From the IMG/VR virus record IMGVR_UViG_3300031669_000003, positions 1-64,000 of that record: a stretch of 64,000 nt of DNA; one strand, written 5' to 3'. The position numbers and the translations under genes were made by a program. Of this stretch, positions 42,756 to 50,477 are shown in pieces. The notes beneath the pieces were generated by a model that had not been told where the DNA came from, made no database searches, and saw only the letters and a program-made list of their open reading frames with translations. Position 1 is the stretch's first letter. Every line of letters begins with the position of its first letter. This stretch comes from a virus.

Positions 42756-43553
42756 GAGTGCGGCTGGAGGGATGTGACCTTCTCTGATGAGAACGTAGAG
42801 TTTCCTGAGGGCCGCGCTTTCGATCTGTCGTATCCGTTCCCTGGACTTTCCGTAGTGTTCCGAGATCTCCTTCAAGGTCTCTTCGTCGCACGAGATCCCG
42901 TAGCGCCGGCGTATGATATCCTCCTCGAGAGGCTTGAGTCTGTGGAGGACACCTGCGATCTTCTCCTTGATTTCCGCATTCGCTGATATGTCTATCGGAT
43001 CTCCATCGGTTGATGGAATGTCATCGCATATGTTGTGAGCGATCATGGTTCTCTTCTCGTTGTATTTCTTGAAGATCCTGAGAAGGGATACTGACCACCC
43101 AAGGAATTCGTAGACCTCATGTTCGGTCGGAGTTCGTCCCGTGTCCTCCTCGATAGCTTTCTTGGCAAGTTTGAAATCGTTCTTGAGGTTCGAGACAGAG
43201 GCCACTGTTTCCCTACTGAAGAAGTTAAGACCTTTCCTGATTTTAGAGTTGATCCACCAGACGGCGTACGTGGAGAACTTGAACCCGAGGCTGATGTTGA
43301 ATTTGTCGATGGCCGTGAACAGGCCTATCGTTCCGTCACTGATGAGGGACATGACCCTCGGGTCCTTGGGGCCACAGAACTTCATCACGCACGAGATAAC
43401 GAGTCTCATATTCCGTTCGATGAACTCGATCCGGGCTTCTTTATTTCCCTTTTTTATCAACCTCAGAAGTCTCTTCTCCTCCTGAGCCGATAAGGTTCCT
43501 TTGTTCTCGAACTTCTTATAGAACTCGTTGAATTCCTGCTGGTCATTAGCCAT
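42732..43553 (-). CDS. RNA polymerase sigma factor, sigma-70 family
   Basis: 273 residues. Region 2 is clear: R-N-M-R-L-V-I-S-C-V, then D-G-T-I-G-L-F-T-A-I-D-K-F and F-S-T-Y-A-V-W-W-I-N-S-K-I-R. Region 3 follows (G-R-T-P-T-E-H-E-V-Y-E-F), and region 4 ends with L-K-E-I-S-E-H-Y-G-K-S-R-E-R-I-R-Q-I-E, a -35-binding helix-turn-helix. It should direct core polymerase to phage promoters; the phage's own beta-beta' chain is the obvious partner, the host core the alternative. It is the last gene of the long - strand cluster and overlaps its upstream neighbour by 8 bases. Confidence 0.92.
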   Translation of the reverse strand: MANDQQEFNEFYKKFENKGTLSAQEEKRLLRLIKKGNKEARIEFIERNMRLVISCVMKFCGPKDPRVMSLISDGTIGLFTAIDKFNISLGFKFSTYAVWWINSKIRKGLNFFSRETVASVSNLKNDFKLAKKAIEEDTGRTPTEHEVYEFLGWSVSLLRIFKKYNEKRTMIAHNICDDIPSTDGDPIDISANAEIKEKIAGVLHRLKPLEEDIIRRRYGISCDEETLKEISEHYGKSRERIRQIESAALRKLYVLIREGHIPPAALKKEEPDD

Positions 43554-44022
43554 TTCTGATCGTCTGGAAACGGTCGATAAACATGAGGAACCTGTCCATG
43601 ATGAACGGGGCCTCGAATGCCGTAGTGTAGATGATCAGATCCCAGTGGTTCCTGAAGATAGGGTTTTCCGAGGCTTCGGCCTCGACGTTGGTGAGACTCA
43701 TCTCGAGTATTCTCCTGGCCAGATACTCCCCGAGGATCCCCATATTTTGCTTCGTGATCTTTTTGAAATGGAAGGCGATTTTCGACCAGACGGGAGAGAG
43801 TTCCTGGATTCCGTACTCCAACTGGAAGTGAGGATAATCTTTTGTCGTGAACTGGACCACGACCGGATCGCTGTCGTGACCCATCTCCTTCAGGGCGTCG
43901 AGATCGATGCTAACCTCAGGGTTCTTTTCCATGAACTTCTTGAAGGCGCCCGGCGCGTGCTCGTGCAGGGCGTTCGCGAATTCAGGATCTCCCGGCGTTA
44001 TTATCTTTCTCTTTTCCGCCAT
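43546..44022 (-). CDS. Hypothetical protein upstream of sigma
   Basis: 158 residues. Mixed alpha/beta with an aromatic-rich centre (F-T-T-K-D-Y-P-H-F-Q-L-E-Y-G) and a hydrophobic C-terminal half (L-I-I-Y-T-T-A-F-E-A-P-F-I-M-D-R-F-L). The start region reads I-T-P-G-D-P-E-F-A-N-A-L. It overlaps the sigma gene by 8 bases and its upstream neighbour by 41, so it is translationally coupled. No family recognised. Confidence 0.65.
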   Translation of the reverse strand: MAEKRKIITPGDPEFANALHEHAPGAFKKFMEKNPEVSIDLDALKEMGHDSDPVVVQFTTKDYPHFQLEYGIQELSPVWSKIAFHFKKITKQNMGILGEYLARRILEMSLTNVEAEASENPIFRNHWDLIIYTTAFEAPFIMDRFLMFIDRFQTIRNG

Positions 44023-44455
44023 CTTCTTCCCCTCTCTTCTTTCTCTTCATCTCCTCCTTCACATAGAGCCTCGCCTTATCGAGGACCTCGTTGTAGGAGA
44101 TCTTTCTTTCCTCGAGCTCGTTCCTGACCTTCAACTCGCCTCGCAGCATATCCACCTTGATCGAGAGGTTATCGATGGATCTAAGGAGTGGTTCGAGGTT
44201 GGCTCCAAGCAACGCCTGGAGTAGGAGGGCTTTCATGGTCTCGATGGATGGGATCTTCACCTGGGACATCGGAGTCTGGGATCTCAATGGTTCCACAGGC
44301 TTGCCGCACTCAGGGCAGACGAAAGTCAGTATTCCGTCCGTCTCCACCTTCGGAGCTTCCCACACGGGTAGATATGCCTTGCATCCATCGCAGTAGAGGA
44401 TATTTCCGAGAGATCCGAGGTCTACCCCATTAGGAACATTTTCAGGTTTGAGCAT
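43982..44455 (-). CDS. Zinc-ribbon and coiled-coil protein
   Basis: 157 residues. An N-terminal zinc ribbon (Y-C-D-G-C-K-A ... F-V-C-P-E-C-G-K-P-V) is followed by a helical coiled-coil region and a basic-acidic tail (K-R-K-K-R-G-E-E-D). Such proteins often regulate nucleic-acid enzymes or transcription, but the family is not identified. It overlaps both neighbours. Confidence 0.65.
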   Translation of the reverse strand: MLKPENVPNGVDLGSLGNILYCDGCKAYLPVWEAPKVETDGILTFVCPECGKPVEPLRSQTPMSQVKIPSIETMKALLLQALLGANLEPLLRSIDNLSIKVDMLRGELKVRNELEERKISYNEVLDKARLYVKEEMKRKKRGEEDGGKEKDNNAGRS

Positions 44456-44865
44456 GGAACAGTCTCCTCTGCAATACGCATAATCAGGTCTGCCTGCTCT
44501 CTAAAAAATTCGCGAGCGAATAGAAATGGGACCCTGGCGAAGAAGGTCTCCGCCAGGGTTCCGAGAAAGTATTTCCGGTATTCGTTACGAAGCCATGCCC
44601 AGTCGAGCGCGTCAGAGGCATCTTTCTTAGAGAGCCTGAACGTGATGATTTTCTTGCGCCTTGGATTCGTTTCCGGGAACCAATCACTGTCGAATTTATA
44701 GATCGATAGGAACACCCTGAAGAAGTCTTGGAAGGTGCGGTTTGTCTGGGTCTTGAGGCTCCGGATCTTATTCCTGGTGGGAGAGGAGAGGGATGCTCTG
44801 ACGATCGTGCCGAAACGAGATTCTGTCAGACGGGCTTCAAGAATCTCTTTTGGCAGCTCCGGCAT
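44422..44865 (-). CDS. Hypothetical basic helical protein
   Basis: 147 residues from ATG 44865, with GAGGAGAC upstream; an open extension to 44928 is rejected because it overlaps the small zinc-ribbon gene. Rich in Phe, Arg and Lys with aromatic helices (F-Q-D-F-F-R-V-F-L-S-I-Y-K-F, F-F-A-R-V-P-F-L-F-A-R-E-F-F). Possibly nucleic-acid binding by its charge; no family seen. Confidence 0.6.
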   Translation of the reverse strand: MPELPKEILEARLTESRFGTIVRASLSSPTRNKIRSLKTQTNRTFQDFFRVFLSIYKFDSDWFPETNPRRKKIITFRLSKKDASDALDWAWLRNEYRKYFLGTLAETFFARVPFLFAREFFREQADLIMRIAEETVPCSNLKMFLMG

Positions 44866-44993
44866 TCGTAGGTCTCCTCGCTGACCTGCGAGCCGTCGTT
44901 CTCGACCGTGTCGGCGGTCTTGACCCATTCTACGTCGCAGGATTCGCAGTTAGGACACTTCACCGCGCCGTGTTTGTCCATTTCCTGCTCCAT
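44826..44993 (-). CDS. Small zinc-ribbon protein
   Basis: 55 residues from ATG 44993; ATG 44981, which follows GGAGCAGGAA, is an alternative. It contains K-C-P-N-C-E-S-C near the start and Y-E-C-R-S-C-Q-K-R-F near the end, a compact four-Cys zinc ribbon. The C-terminus overlaps the next gene by 40 bases. Function unknown; one of several such mini zinc proteins in this block. Confidence 0.6.
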   Translation of the reverse strand: MEQEMDKHGAVKCPNCESCDVEWVKTADTVENDGSQVSEETYECRSCQKRFLKPV

Positions 44994-45025
44994 GGATTAG
45001 AGAGTAGCGTGGACGGAAGGCCGCG

Positions 45026-45349
45026 TCAAGAGCGAACTTGCGGCTCCTTTCCGACGGCCGAGCAGGCGTTCTCGTAGGTGCTGGCCAGGTCGACCCAGGA
45101 ATCGTCGGCCGCTGGGACGTGATGTCCGCTGCCTTCCGGGTCCTCGACGAGGCCCCCGGTCGCATCGATGGTGGCGATAAACTCAAGCAGAGCCGAGAAG
45201 GTGGCCTTGGGCTCGATCCAGTTCTCGCCCGGAATCGATGGATTCATGCTTCTCCTGTGGAGACGGCCGCAGTCCGGGCACCATCTGAGGTACACTCCGC
45301 TGGCAGCGGTCCCGATGTCCTTCATCGGGGCTCCGCATCTGCATTCCAT
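45026..45349 (-). CDS. Small Cys-rich hypothetical protein
   Basis: 107 residues from ATG 45349, with AAGGAGAT upstream, preferred over an ATG at 45397. The first 30 residues hold four cysteines (M-E-C-R-C-G-A-P and R-W-C-P-D-C-G-R) in a zinc-ribbon spacing. The remainder is acidic and soluble. No family recognised. Confidence 0.6.
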   Translation of the reverse strand: MECRCGAPMKDIGTAASGVYLRWCPDCGRLHRRSMNPSIPGENWIEPKATFSALLEFIATIDATGGLVEDPEGSGHHVPAADDSWVDLASTYENACSAVGKEPQVRS

Positions 45350-45378
45350 GGGATCTCCTTGTATCAATCGGTTTGGTA

Positions 45379-45600
45379 CTACCAATCCAGTTTGCACTTC
45401 TTGTGGATGAAGAGCATCTGTCCGAATCTGGCAAGAAGCAGTACCTTCTCGTGGGGTTCATCCCCTATCGGCTCGCTGCACGTCAGGCAGAGTACACGCT
45501 TCACGCGATCGAGGTCGTATCCATATTCTGGATGGTACTGTTTTTCCGGGGTGGGTTTGCACAGACCGCACTTGCAGTCAGGTGGTTTGCTGCGTTTCAT
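45379..45600 (-). CDS. Small Cys-rich hypothetical protein
   Basis: 73 residues. Cysteines at C-K-C-G-L-C near the start, C-L-T-C-S-E-P in the middle and K-K-C-K-L at the end suggest metal binding. The tail is basic and aromatic. It follows the 45604-45918 gene with a 3-base gap. Role unknown. Confidence 0.6.
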   Translation of the reverse strand: MKRSKPPDCKCGLCKPTPEKQYHPEYGYDLDRVKRVLCLTCSEPIGDEPHEKVLLLARFGQMLFIHKKCKLDW

Positions 45601-45603
45601 TCG

Positions 45604-45918
45604 TTAATCCGAGAAGAGATTCCCCTGGCGGAGATCCGGGGGAATTTCCTTGACCTCGAGATCCGTGTAGCCGGTTTCTCTCAACTCTTTGAGGAGCCGT
45701 CGGTATTCCGTCTCTGTCGCCGGCACGGTCTTTCCGAGAACGGTATCGTAGTCTGCTGCTCTGTGCTGGCCGATGTGGGAGTAGGAGGCGACGTTGCCCT
45801 GGGTGTCGAACGGGATGTCAGGGAACAGGGCCACGACGTCGCCCTCATTGAATTTCCTGAAGATGACGGTAGTCCAGGCCAGGGGTTTCTTGTTCTTCCT
45901 TTTAGGCATTTCATTCAA
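45604..45918 (-). CDS. Hypothetical protein, possible DNA-metabolism accessory
   Basis: 104 residues (alternative ATG at 45909). Beta-rich start W-T-T-V-I-F-R-K-F-N-E-G-D-V-V-A-L-F-P, then S-Y-S-H-I-G-Q-H-R-A-A-D-Y, then a charged helix. It resembles small proteins of unknown function widespread in phages and plasmids, but I do not assign a function. Confidence 0.6.
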   Translation of the reverse strand: MNEMPKRKNKKPLAWTTVIFRKFNEGDVVALFPDIPFDTQGNVASYSHIGQHRAADYDTVLGKTVPATETEYRRLLKELRETGYTDLEVKEIPPDLRQGNLFSD

Positions 45919-45990
45919 CCTGAATATCCGGGATATTATTTCCCTTGACGTTCAATTTGTCGACGAGGATTGTTCAAGCATTCCTCGATG

Positions 45991-46623
45991 TTAACTTTTC
46001 GATTCTAACCATTTCTGGAATCCAAGGTCCTGCTCTTCCCTCTGTTTTACGATCAGACTCGCAGCCTCATCGGCGTCGTCGGGGAGATGGTCCATAAAGG
46101 CCTGGAGCACGGTGAGCGTCATTTCGCAATCGGTGCCGGCGCTGTGGGCGTTACCGTCCACCCAGATTCCGAGCCTGTCGATTACGTTCTCGAGTTTGTG
46201 TCGGCCCTTACCTTTCCAGAAGCGTCCGACTTTCTCGAGTCTGACCACGACCAAGGGATCGATGACCGGCTTGGTCATGGCGAGCCATTTCCAGGCATCT
46301 CCCATTTCGTTCAGCATGAAGGAGGCATCGAATGGCCAGTTGTAGGCCACAAGGACGTCTGCCGTCGAGAGCCAGTCTGCGACCTTCTGAACGATGTCTC
46401 CGAACTCGGGAGCGTCCTTAACCTTCTTGTCCGTGATACCGTGGATCGCGGACGCCTCCGGAGGGATGGGAATGCCAGGGTTGATGAGCCTCGAGTGGAC
46501 TTTGTTGATCTTTCCGTTCACCATTCTGGCAGTTCCCAGCTCGACGATCTTGTCCTTCTCGGGATCGAGGCCCGTGGTCTCGACGTCGATGGCGATGACG
46601 GTTCCCTTCTTCCAGGTCTTCAT
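45991..46623 (-). CDS. DnaQ-like DEDDh 3'-5' exonuclease
   Basis: 210 residues. Exo I is I-A-I-D-V-E-T-T-G-L (D13, E15), Exo II lies in Y-N-W-P-F-D-A-S-F-M near residue 100, and Exo III in H-S-A-G-T-D-C-E-M-T near 160, with the His-x4-Asp spacing of DEDDh enzymes. It would trim DNA or RNA 3' ends, as a proofreading partner or in nucleotide recycling. The DNA polymerase here has its own exonuclease domain, so this is an extra activity. It overlaps the upstream gene by 4 bases. Confidence 0.88.
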   Translation of the reverse strand: MKTWKKGTVIAIDVETTGLDPEKDKIVELGTARMVNGKINKVHSRLINPGIPIPPEASAIHGITDKKVKDAPEFGDIVQKVADWLSTADVLVAYNWPFDASFMLNEMGDAWKWLAMTKPVIDPLVVVRLEKVGRFWKGKGRHKLENVIDRLGIWVDGNAHSAGTDCEMTLTVLQAFMDHLPDDADEAASLIVKQREEQDLGFQKWLESKS

Positions 46624-46850
46624 CTGGCGTTCTCCAGCGTGATCGAGCAGTCCATGTGGGCCGAGAGCGTTCCGGCAATTTCGGCTCTGTAGACTCTGAG
46701 TTTGGGGACGTCGTCCACGTCTATGTCTCCCATGTTGATTTCTTCCCGGATTTTCTCCTTGATCTCGTCGAAGGTTCCGATAACTATCATCACATCGATA
46801 TTGTCGATGACGATAAAAGTGTTACTACAGGCAGGTTTCTTTTTCTTCAC
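46620..46850 (-). CDS. Small hypothetical protein
   Basis: 76 residues. A basic start (K-K-K-K-P-A-C) leads into a beta strand (T-F-I-V-I-D-N-I-D-V-M-I-V-I-G) and an acidic helix. Overlaps both neighbouring genes by a few bases. Compact alpha/beta peptide with no recognised family. Confidence 0.6.
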   Translation of the reverse strand: MKKKKPACSNTFIVIDNIDVMIVIGTFDEIKEKIREEINMGDIDVDDVPKLRVYRAEIAGTLSAHMDCSITLENAR

Positions 46851-47094
46851 GTTCCTTCACCTCCTTGAATTCGATGGTCATGATCGTGTCGCGTGTCCAC
46901 TCGGTATTACATTCGTTGCAGTAGAAGTTGATCACGACGATCTCGCCCGGAATGGGATAGCTGAGTATGCCGGACACCTGGTCTTGGGCTGTCTCGTGGC
47001 CGCACGCCGGGCAGTTGTCCCGGAATTCATGTCCATGATAGAACCGCTTGGCCAGCTCAGGCTGTTGGTCCTGTGGAAGCTTGATGATCTTCAT
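46825..47094 (-). CDS. Small zinc-ribbon protein
   Basis: 89 residues with two Cys pairs, N-C-P-A-C-G-H-E-T and Y-C-N-E-C-N-T-E-W, forming a zinc ribbon around a beta sheet. The end is very acidic (V-K-E-R-E-E-K-E). Overlaps the downstream gene by 26 bases and the upstream one by 4. Function unknown. Confidence 0.62.
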   Translation of the reverse strand: MKIIKLPQDQQPELAKRFYHGHEFRDNCPACGHETAQDQVSGILSYPIPGEIVVINFYCNECNTEWTRDTIMTIEFKEVKEREEKETCL

Positions 47095-47414
47095 CGACTT
47101 CGGTCTTTCCTGCCCTTCGAGCGTATGACCATCTTGGTCGGGTCGAGGAGCAGGCCGTCGTAGATGTAGGCGTTCCCGAACAATAGGAGATAGTCCTTGA
47201 CGAGTTGGTCCGTGGCCGGCCTGCCGAGAACATTTCTCAGGTATGTGACTTCGTCGTGGAGATCTTCGACCAGGCGCATGAGGGACGACGCCGCGCTAAT
47301 GGACGCCTGGATGTCTATCATTTTGGATAGATCAGCCAGTTCACCCAACTTGACCAGCATCTCTTCGGCCTTCTTGATCCTCTCGCTCCACTTGGTTACT
47401 TCTTCGCCGGTCAC
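47091..47414 (-). CDS. Hypothetical helical protein (GTG start)
   Basis: 107 residues from GTG 47414, preceded by GGAGGAG at good spacing. The longer open frame upstream is a shadow of the neighbouring gene. The first 75 residues are a regular amphipathic helix (I-K-K-A-E-E-M-L-V-K-L-G-E-L-A); the C-terminus is basic (S-K-G-R-K-D-R-S-R). No family recognised. Confidence 0.6.
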   Translation of the reverse strand: MTGEEVTKWSERIKKAEEMLVKLGELADLSKMIDIQASISAASSLMRLVEDLHDEVTYLRNVLGRPATDQLVKDYLLLFGNAYIYDGLLLDPTKMVIRSKGRKDRSR

Positions 47415-47416
47415 GT

Positions 47417-48214
47417 TTACTCCTCCACAGCAACCTTGACGGTCTTCGGAATCATGATCTCCTTTTCCTCTACGCGGTGGTTTTTGACGAAGTCGATGAA
47501 TGCGTCCAGGACCTTTTGGATGGTCTTGTCGAAATCCCAGACGATACGTACGCGGTCCCGCAAGGAATCCGTGTCCCACGAATCGAAGTCGTTGGGATCC
47601 TCATCCATCTCCTTGCCCGGCATCGTGAAGGTCCGCATGTGGGTCTTCTTATAGTCCTGCATACCTCCTTCACGGTGGCAATGGCCGCACTGATTTACAC
47701 CGACTTCTCCATTCTTATTCACGTCCTCCTTCGCCCGCTTAGCGATTTCGATTACCTTCTCAACGGGGAGATCGAGCTCGGCGATCTCGGACTGAGTCGG
47801 ATAGACTTCTGGAATCCACATTGTGTGGGTCAGTGCATATAGGTAAGCAACGCCCTCAGGTGATTTGTCATCCAGGACCGTCTGTGGGATTCCCCTACGG
47901 TAGTTCTGCTGTCCGCAGAAATGGCAGTGGCGCTTGTAACCAGAGGGCTTTTGGCCCCCATGATACAAAACCAGGTATCCACCCGAACGTCCGTTGGATC
48001 CAATCTGCCACTCATGGTTCCACCGCTCATCGAATTCTCGGATGATGTCGTTGCCATCATGGAATGCCTCGTCGATGCCGAGGAAGTCATAGGCTTTGGA
48101 GAGGAGGTCACGTGGGACAAATGTATCGACCTTGACACGGGCTGCGTAGGAGGTTGAGAGGTTCCATGAATTCATGGTGTAATACCTGAAGTGTTCACTC
48201 AGGTACGCGATCAT
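47417..48214 (-). CDS. Hypothetical protein with Cys/His metal-binding sites
   Basis: 265 residues from ATG 48214, with AAAGGA upstream; the extension to 48313 lies in the preceding gene. The N-terminal third contains many aromatics (F-R-Y-Y-T-M-N-S-W-N-L). A metal site C-H-F-C-G-Q-Q lies near residue 100 and a second C-G-H-C-H-R near 180. I do not recognise the family; it may be a phage-specific nucleic-acid protein. Confidence 0.6.
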   Translation of the reverse strand: MIAYLSEHFRYYTMNSWNLSTSYAARVKVDTFVPRDLLSKAYDFLGIDEAFHDGNDIIREFDERWNHEWQIGSNGRSGGYLVLYHGGQKPSGYKRHCHFCGQQNYRRGIPQTVLDDKSPEGVAYLYALTHTMWIPEVYPTQSEIAELDLPVEKVIEIAKRAKEDVNKNGEVGVNQCGHCHREGGMQDYKKTHMRTFTMPGKEMDEDPNDFDSWDTDSLRDRVRIVWDFDKTIQKVLDAFIDFVKNHRVEEKEIMIPKTVKVAVEE

Positions 48215-48515
48215 TTCCTTTCTTGTCCTTGGCTTTCTCGGCACGTTCGATCTCCTCAAATTTCTTGATCCCCTCACTGGTGATTGACCATCCCCAGTCC
48301 TTGTGGAATCCATAGTTCACCACGGAGTAGCTCACGAGTCTCTTTTCTTGGAGTGCGTTGAGGACTTTGCCGGCAGTTCTCGCGTAGGCCTGAGGCTTCC
48401 TATTTTTACCCCAGACCGTATCGCCGATGTACCCGGGTCCAAGTTGCCGATCGAATTTCATCGAGTCGTCGTAGAGCACTCCGAGAACCTTGATCTGCGC
48501 TTCGCTCAGGTTCAC
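48195..48515 (-). CDS. Winged-helix-like DNA-binding protein
   Basis: 106 residues. The start L-S-E-A-Q-I-K-V-L-G-V-L, then a helix-turn-helix-like A-G-K-V-L-N-A-L-Q-E-K-R-L-V-S-Y and W-S-I-T-S-E-G-I-K-K-F, matches the outline of winged-helix proteins (recognition helix, wing, final helix). Likely a regulator of phage or host genes, though the target is unknown. Overlaps neighbours on both sides. Confidence 0.6.
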   Translation of the reverse strand: MNLSEAQIKVLGVLYDDSMKFDRQLGPGYIGDTVWGKNRKPQAYARTAGKVLNALQEKRLVSYSVVNYGFHKDWGWSITSEGIKKFEEIERAEKAKDKKGNDRVPE

Positions 48516-49039
48516 TTTATCTTCCTCATCTTTCCGAACACGTTGAGGACCCGGATCACGTTGTTCGGGCCGCAGAGAACCGGGTGAAGTGCCACGCGCT
48601 GGACATTGAACTCCTTATAGGCCGGAATGACCAGGATGTGGAGGATGAGGATAAGACCGCCCGTTCTTGTAAGCCTGGCCGCTTCCTTGAGGACGTGCTT
48701 GGGCTTCGGCAGGTCTTTCATGTCCTTGGACCACTCAAACCCGAATCCTGCCGTGTAAGGAGGATCTGCGATCACCATGTCGAAGGTGCCATTTTTCAAC
48801 GGGATCTTATCGTATGGCGCCACTATCTCGGCTCCCGTTTCGGATCGAAAATCAGTGGTCACTCCGATGTCGGATTCGCCGCAGAACATGGATAAGATCT
48901 TCTTTCCCTCGAGAGGGTAGAACTTCTTGAGGTTATAGATGAAGCGACCTGGCCAGCGCTGACGCTGGCCGGTGTTAGGAGGACTTCCGCAGAGCCATGG
49001 GGTCATGTCCATCCCGCTGCTCGTCTTGAAGTGCTTCAT
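48512..49039 (-). CDS. DNA methyltransferase (D-P-P-Y motif)
   Basis: 175 residues. SAM-binding-type motif I I-L-S-M-F-C-G-E-S-D-I-G, acidic loop, then the catalytic motif V-I-A-D-P-P-Y-T-A-G-F-G-F, and a later G-G-L-I-L-I-L-H strand. D-P-P-Y marks an amino-methyltransferase (N6-adenine or N4-cytosine). It is short, without an obvious target-recognition domain. Phage enzymes of this type often protect DNA from restriction. Confidence 0.75.
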   Translation of the reverse strand: MKHFKTSSGMDMTPWLCGSPPNTGQRQRWPGRFIYNLKKFYPLEGKKILSMFCGESDIGVTTDFRSETGAEIVAPYDKIPLKNGTFDMVIADPPYTAGFGFEWSKDMKDLPKPKHVLKEAARLTRTGGLILILHILVIPAYKEFNVQRVALHPVLCGPNNVIRVLNVFGKMRKIK

Positions 49040-49293
49040 CCGAACATCTCCTTCTCCAGGTCCTCGAGGGTGGGTTCCTCTTCTTCCTTGTGTTTCTTGA
49101 TCTTCTTCGAGACGGTCGCCAGATCGACGCCGTAAAAGGGATTCTTAGCGGCTTTCCTGAAGGCGGCTGTCTTCATGCACTTCGTGCAGTCGACTTCGCA
49201 GGCCCTGGTAGTGACTTCCCGGTCGGGAAGGTCTTTGGCGCCACACTCTCCGACGCCTTTCTGATTCTCATACTCCCTCAGTAGATGTTTCAT
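49036..49293 (-). CDS. Small Cys-containing hypothetical protein
   Basis: 85 residues from ATG 49293; the open frame further upstream overlaps the broken gene at 49268-49529. Three or four cysteines (G-E-C-G-A-K, A-C-E-V-D-C-T-K-C) suggest a metal site. The C-terminus is an acidic/basic helix. It overlaps the methyltransferase gene by 4 bases. Confidence 0.58.
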   Translation of the reverse strand: MKHLLREYENQKGVGECGAKDLPDREVTTRACEVDCTKCMKTAAFRKAAKNPFYGVDLATVSKKIKKHKEEEEPTLEDLEKEMFG

Positions 49294-49529
49294 CCTGCTC
49301 GTCACCTGGAGGATCCTCCAATCCGAGAAGCGAGAGGTCGAGGCCTGCGGAGGCGCCCAGTCCGATGAGGGCGGCAAGATTCTTCATGGTCTTCTCCCGC
49401 TTCTCCGGATTCATTTTCGATAGATGCTCCCTGATCTCGGTCCTTCGAATCTTGAGCTCTCTTTTGTTCTTCTCGATCGCCTCTGTTCTACGCTGGTCGA
49501 AGGACCCTCGCTTTTTTTGCCTCTCCCAT
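49268..49529 (-). pseudogene. Helical protein gene with a frame change at an A7 run
   Basis: ATG 49529, two bases after the RuvC stop, begins M-G-E-A-K-K and meets a stop after 13 codons. If one A of the seven-A run is skipped, a frame of about 80 codons follows: R-G-S-F-D-Q-R-R-T-E-A-I-E, E-H-L-S-K-M-N-P-E-K-R-E-K, ending T-S-T-E-G-V. The length is 262 bases, one more than a multiple of three. Either a homopolymer sequencing error, a natural mutation, or slippage. The downstream frame looks coding and overlaps the next gene normally. Confidence 0.6.
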
Positions 49530-49531
49530 AC

Positions 49532-50047
49532 CTACCTCTCCAATTGACGAATGCGACCCGTGGCTACTATAGCTACGGCCACGGCATCGCTGATGTCCTC
49601 CTGACCGGGTTCGATGGCGAGATCGAACATTTTGTTTACGGTCTTCCTGACGGCTTCCTTGGCCTCATTACGTAATCCTTTACATCTGAGGTCGCTCCGG
49701 ATTTTGGCCGGTGAGAGCTCGATGACCTCTCTGCCGGTGTACGCCTTCGCCGCGCACAACCCGACGCCCATGAACTTCAGGATCGTGATGGCGGCTTTCA
49801 GTTTGGCGATGTGGTGCTGCTCGAAGGCCACATAGTCGGGGCGTGCCTTCTTGAATAAGGCGTCGAGATTCCGGTAGAAGTCCACGAGTCGGTCGGCCAT
49901 GGGCCTCAGTTTTTTGCTGATGTGGGACTTGGTGGTGAACATTCCCTTGTCGAGAATCTTTGATTTCGAGACGAGATCCGTCTCGAGGAGAGCCCAGCCC
50001 GTGATGCCTGATGATGAGTCGAACCCGAGGATTCTGATCTTAGTCAT
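49532..50047 (-). CDS. RuvC-like Holliday junction resolvase
   Basis: 171 residues. Acidic residues of the RuvC fold are in place: G-F-D-S-S-S-G-I-T-G-W (D10), Y-V-A-F-E-Q-H-H-I (E76) and E-D-I-S-D-A-V-A-V-A (D151/D154). Basic loops lie between. It would cut branched recombination or replication DNA, probably before packaging. It overlaps the 50040 gene by 8 bases. Confidence 0.85.
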   Translation of the reverse strand: MTKIRILGFDSSSGITGWALLETDLVSKSKILDKGMFTTKSHISKKLRPMADRLVDFYRNLDALFKKARPDYVAFEQHHIAKLKAAITILKFMGVGLCAAKAYTGREVIELSPAKIRSDLRCKGLRNEAKEAVRKTVNKMFDLAIEPGQEDISDAVAVAIVATGRIRQLER

Positions 50048-50477
50048 CCTTCATCTCCTCTTCCGGAGGATGGGAGCCCATTTCAGCGAATCTGGCCTTG
50101 ACCATGTCCTGGAGAATCTTCTTCCTCTTGCTCGGAGGAATCTTGTGCCAAGGAATCTCGATCGCTCGAGGAGGAATGATCTCGATCTTCTCTCGCATCA
50201 GTCGTACGAACTGGTTCACGACATCCTTCGGAGTCACACGATCCACGGTCCTGCTTTCGAAGAACCACGGAGGGATGACAAATCCGAATGGTTCCTCTGG
50301 CGGCGTCAGATAGTGGTAGAAGAGATCCTTTTCGAGACCACGGACCGCAATGGTCACATAGATGAAGTATCCATAGACCTTCGAGAGAACTTCCTGCTGA
50401 AGACCCGCGGTGATTTCGATCTTCGTGATCAGGATGCTCCAGAACTTTTTCGTTCTAACTTGGTCCGGTTTATCCAT
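50040..50477 (-). CDS. Hypothetical protein
   Basis: 145 residues. Beta-rich first half (F-W-S-I-L-I-T-K-I-E-I-T, G-Y-F-I-Y-V-T-I-A-V) with an aromatic/Pro region F-G-F-V-I-P-P-W-F-F, then a basic helical segment and an acidic C-terminus. It overlaps RuvC by 8 bases and RNase H by 49 bases, so it belongs to the same unit. No family recognised. Confidence 0.6.
   Translation of the reverse strand: MDKPDQVRTKKFWSILITKIEITAGLQQEVLSKVYGYFIYVTIAVRGLEKDLFYHYLTPPEEPFGFVIPPWFFESRTVDRVTPKDVVNQFVRLMREKIEIIPPRAIEIPWHKIPPSKRKKILQDMVKARFAEMGSHPPEEEMKDD

Noticed and set aside
45001-45029. Promoter-like TTGACG-17-TACTCT on the - strand before the small zinc-ribbon gene
   Set aside because: The -35 is good but the -10 is weak, and the implied start is next to the ATG, leaving almost no leader.
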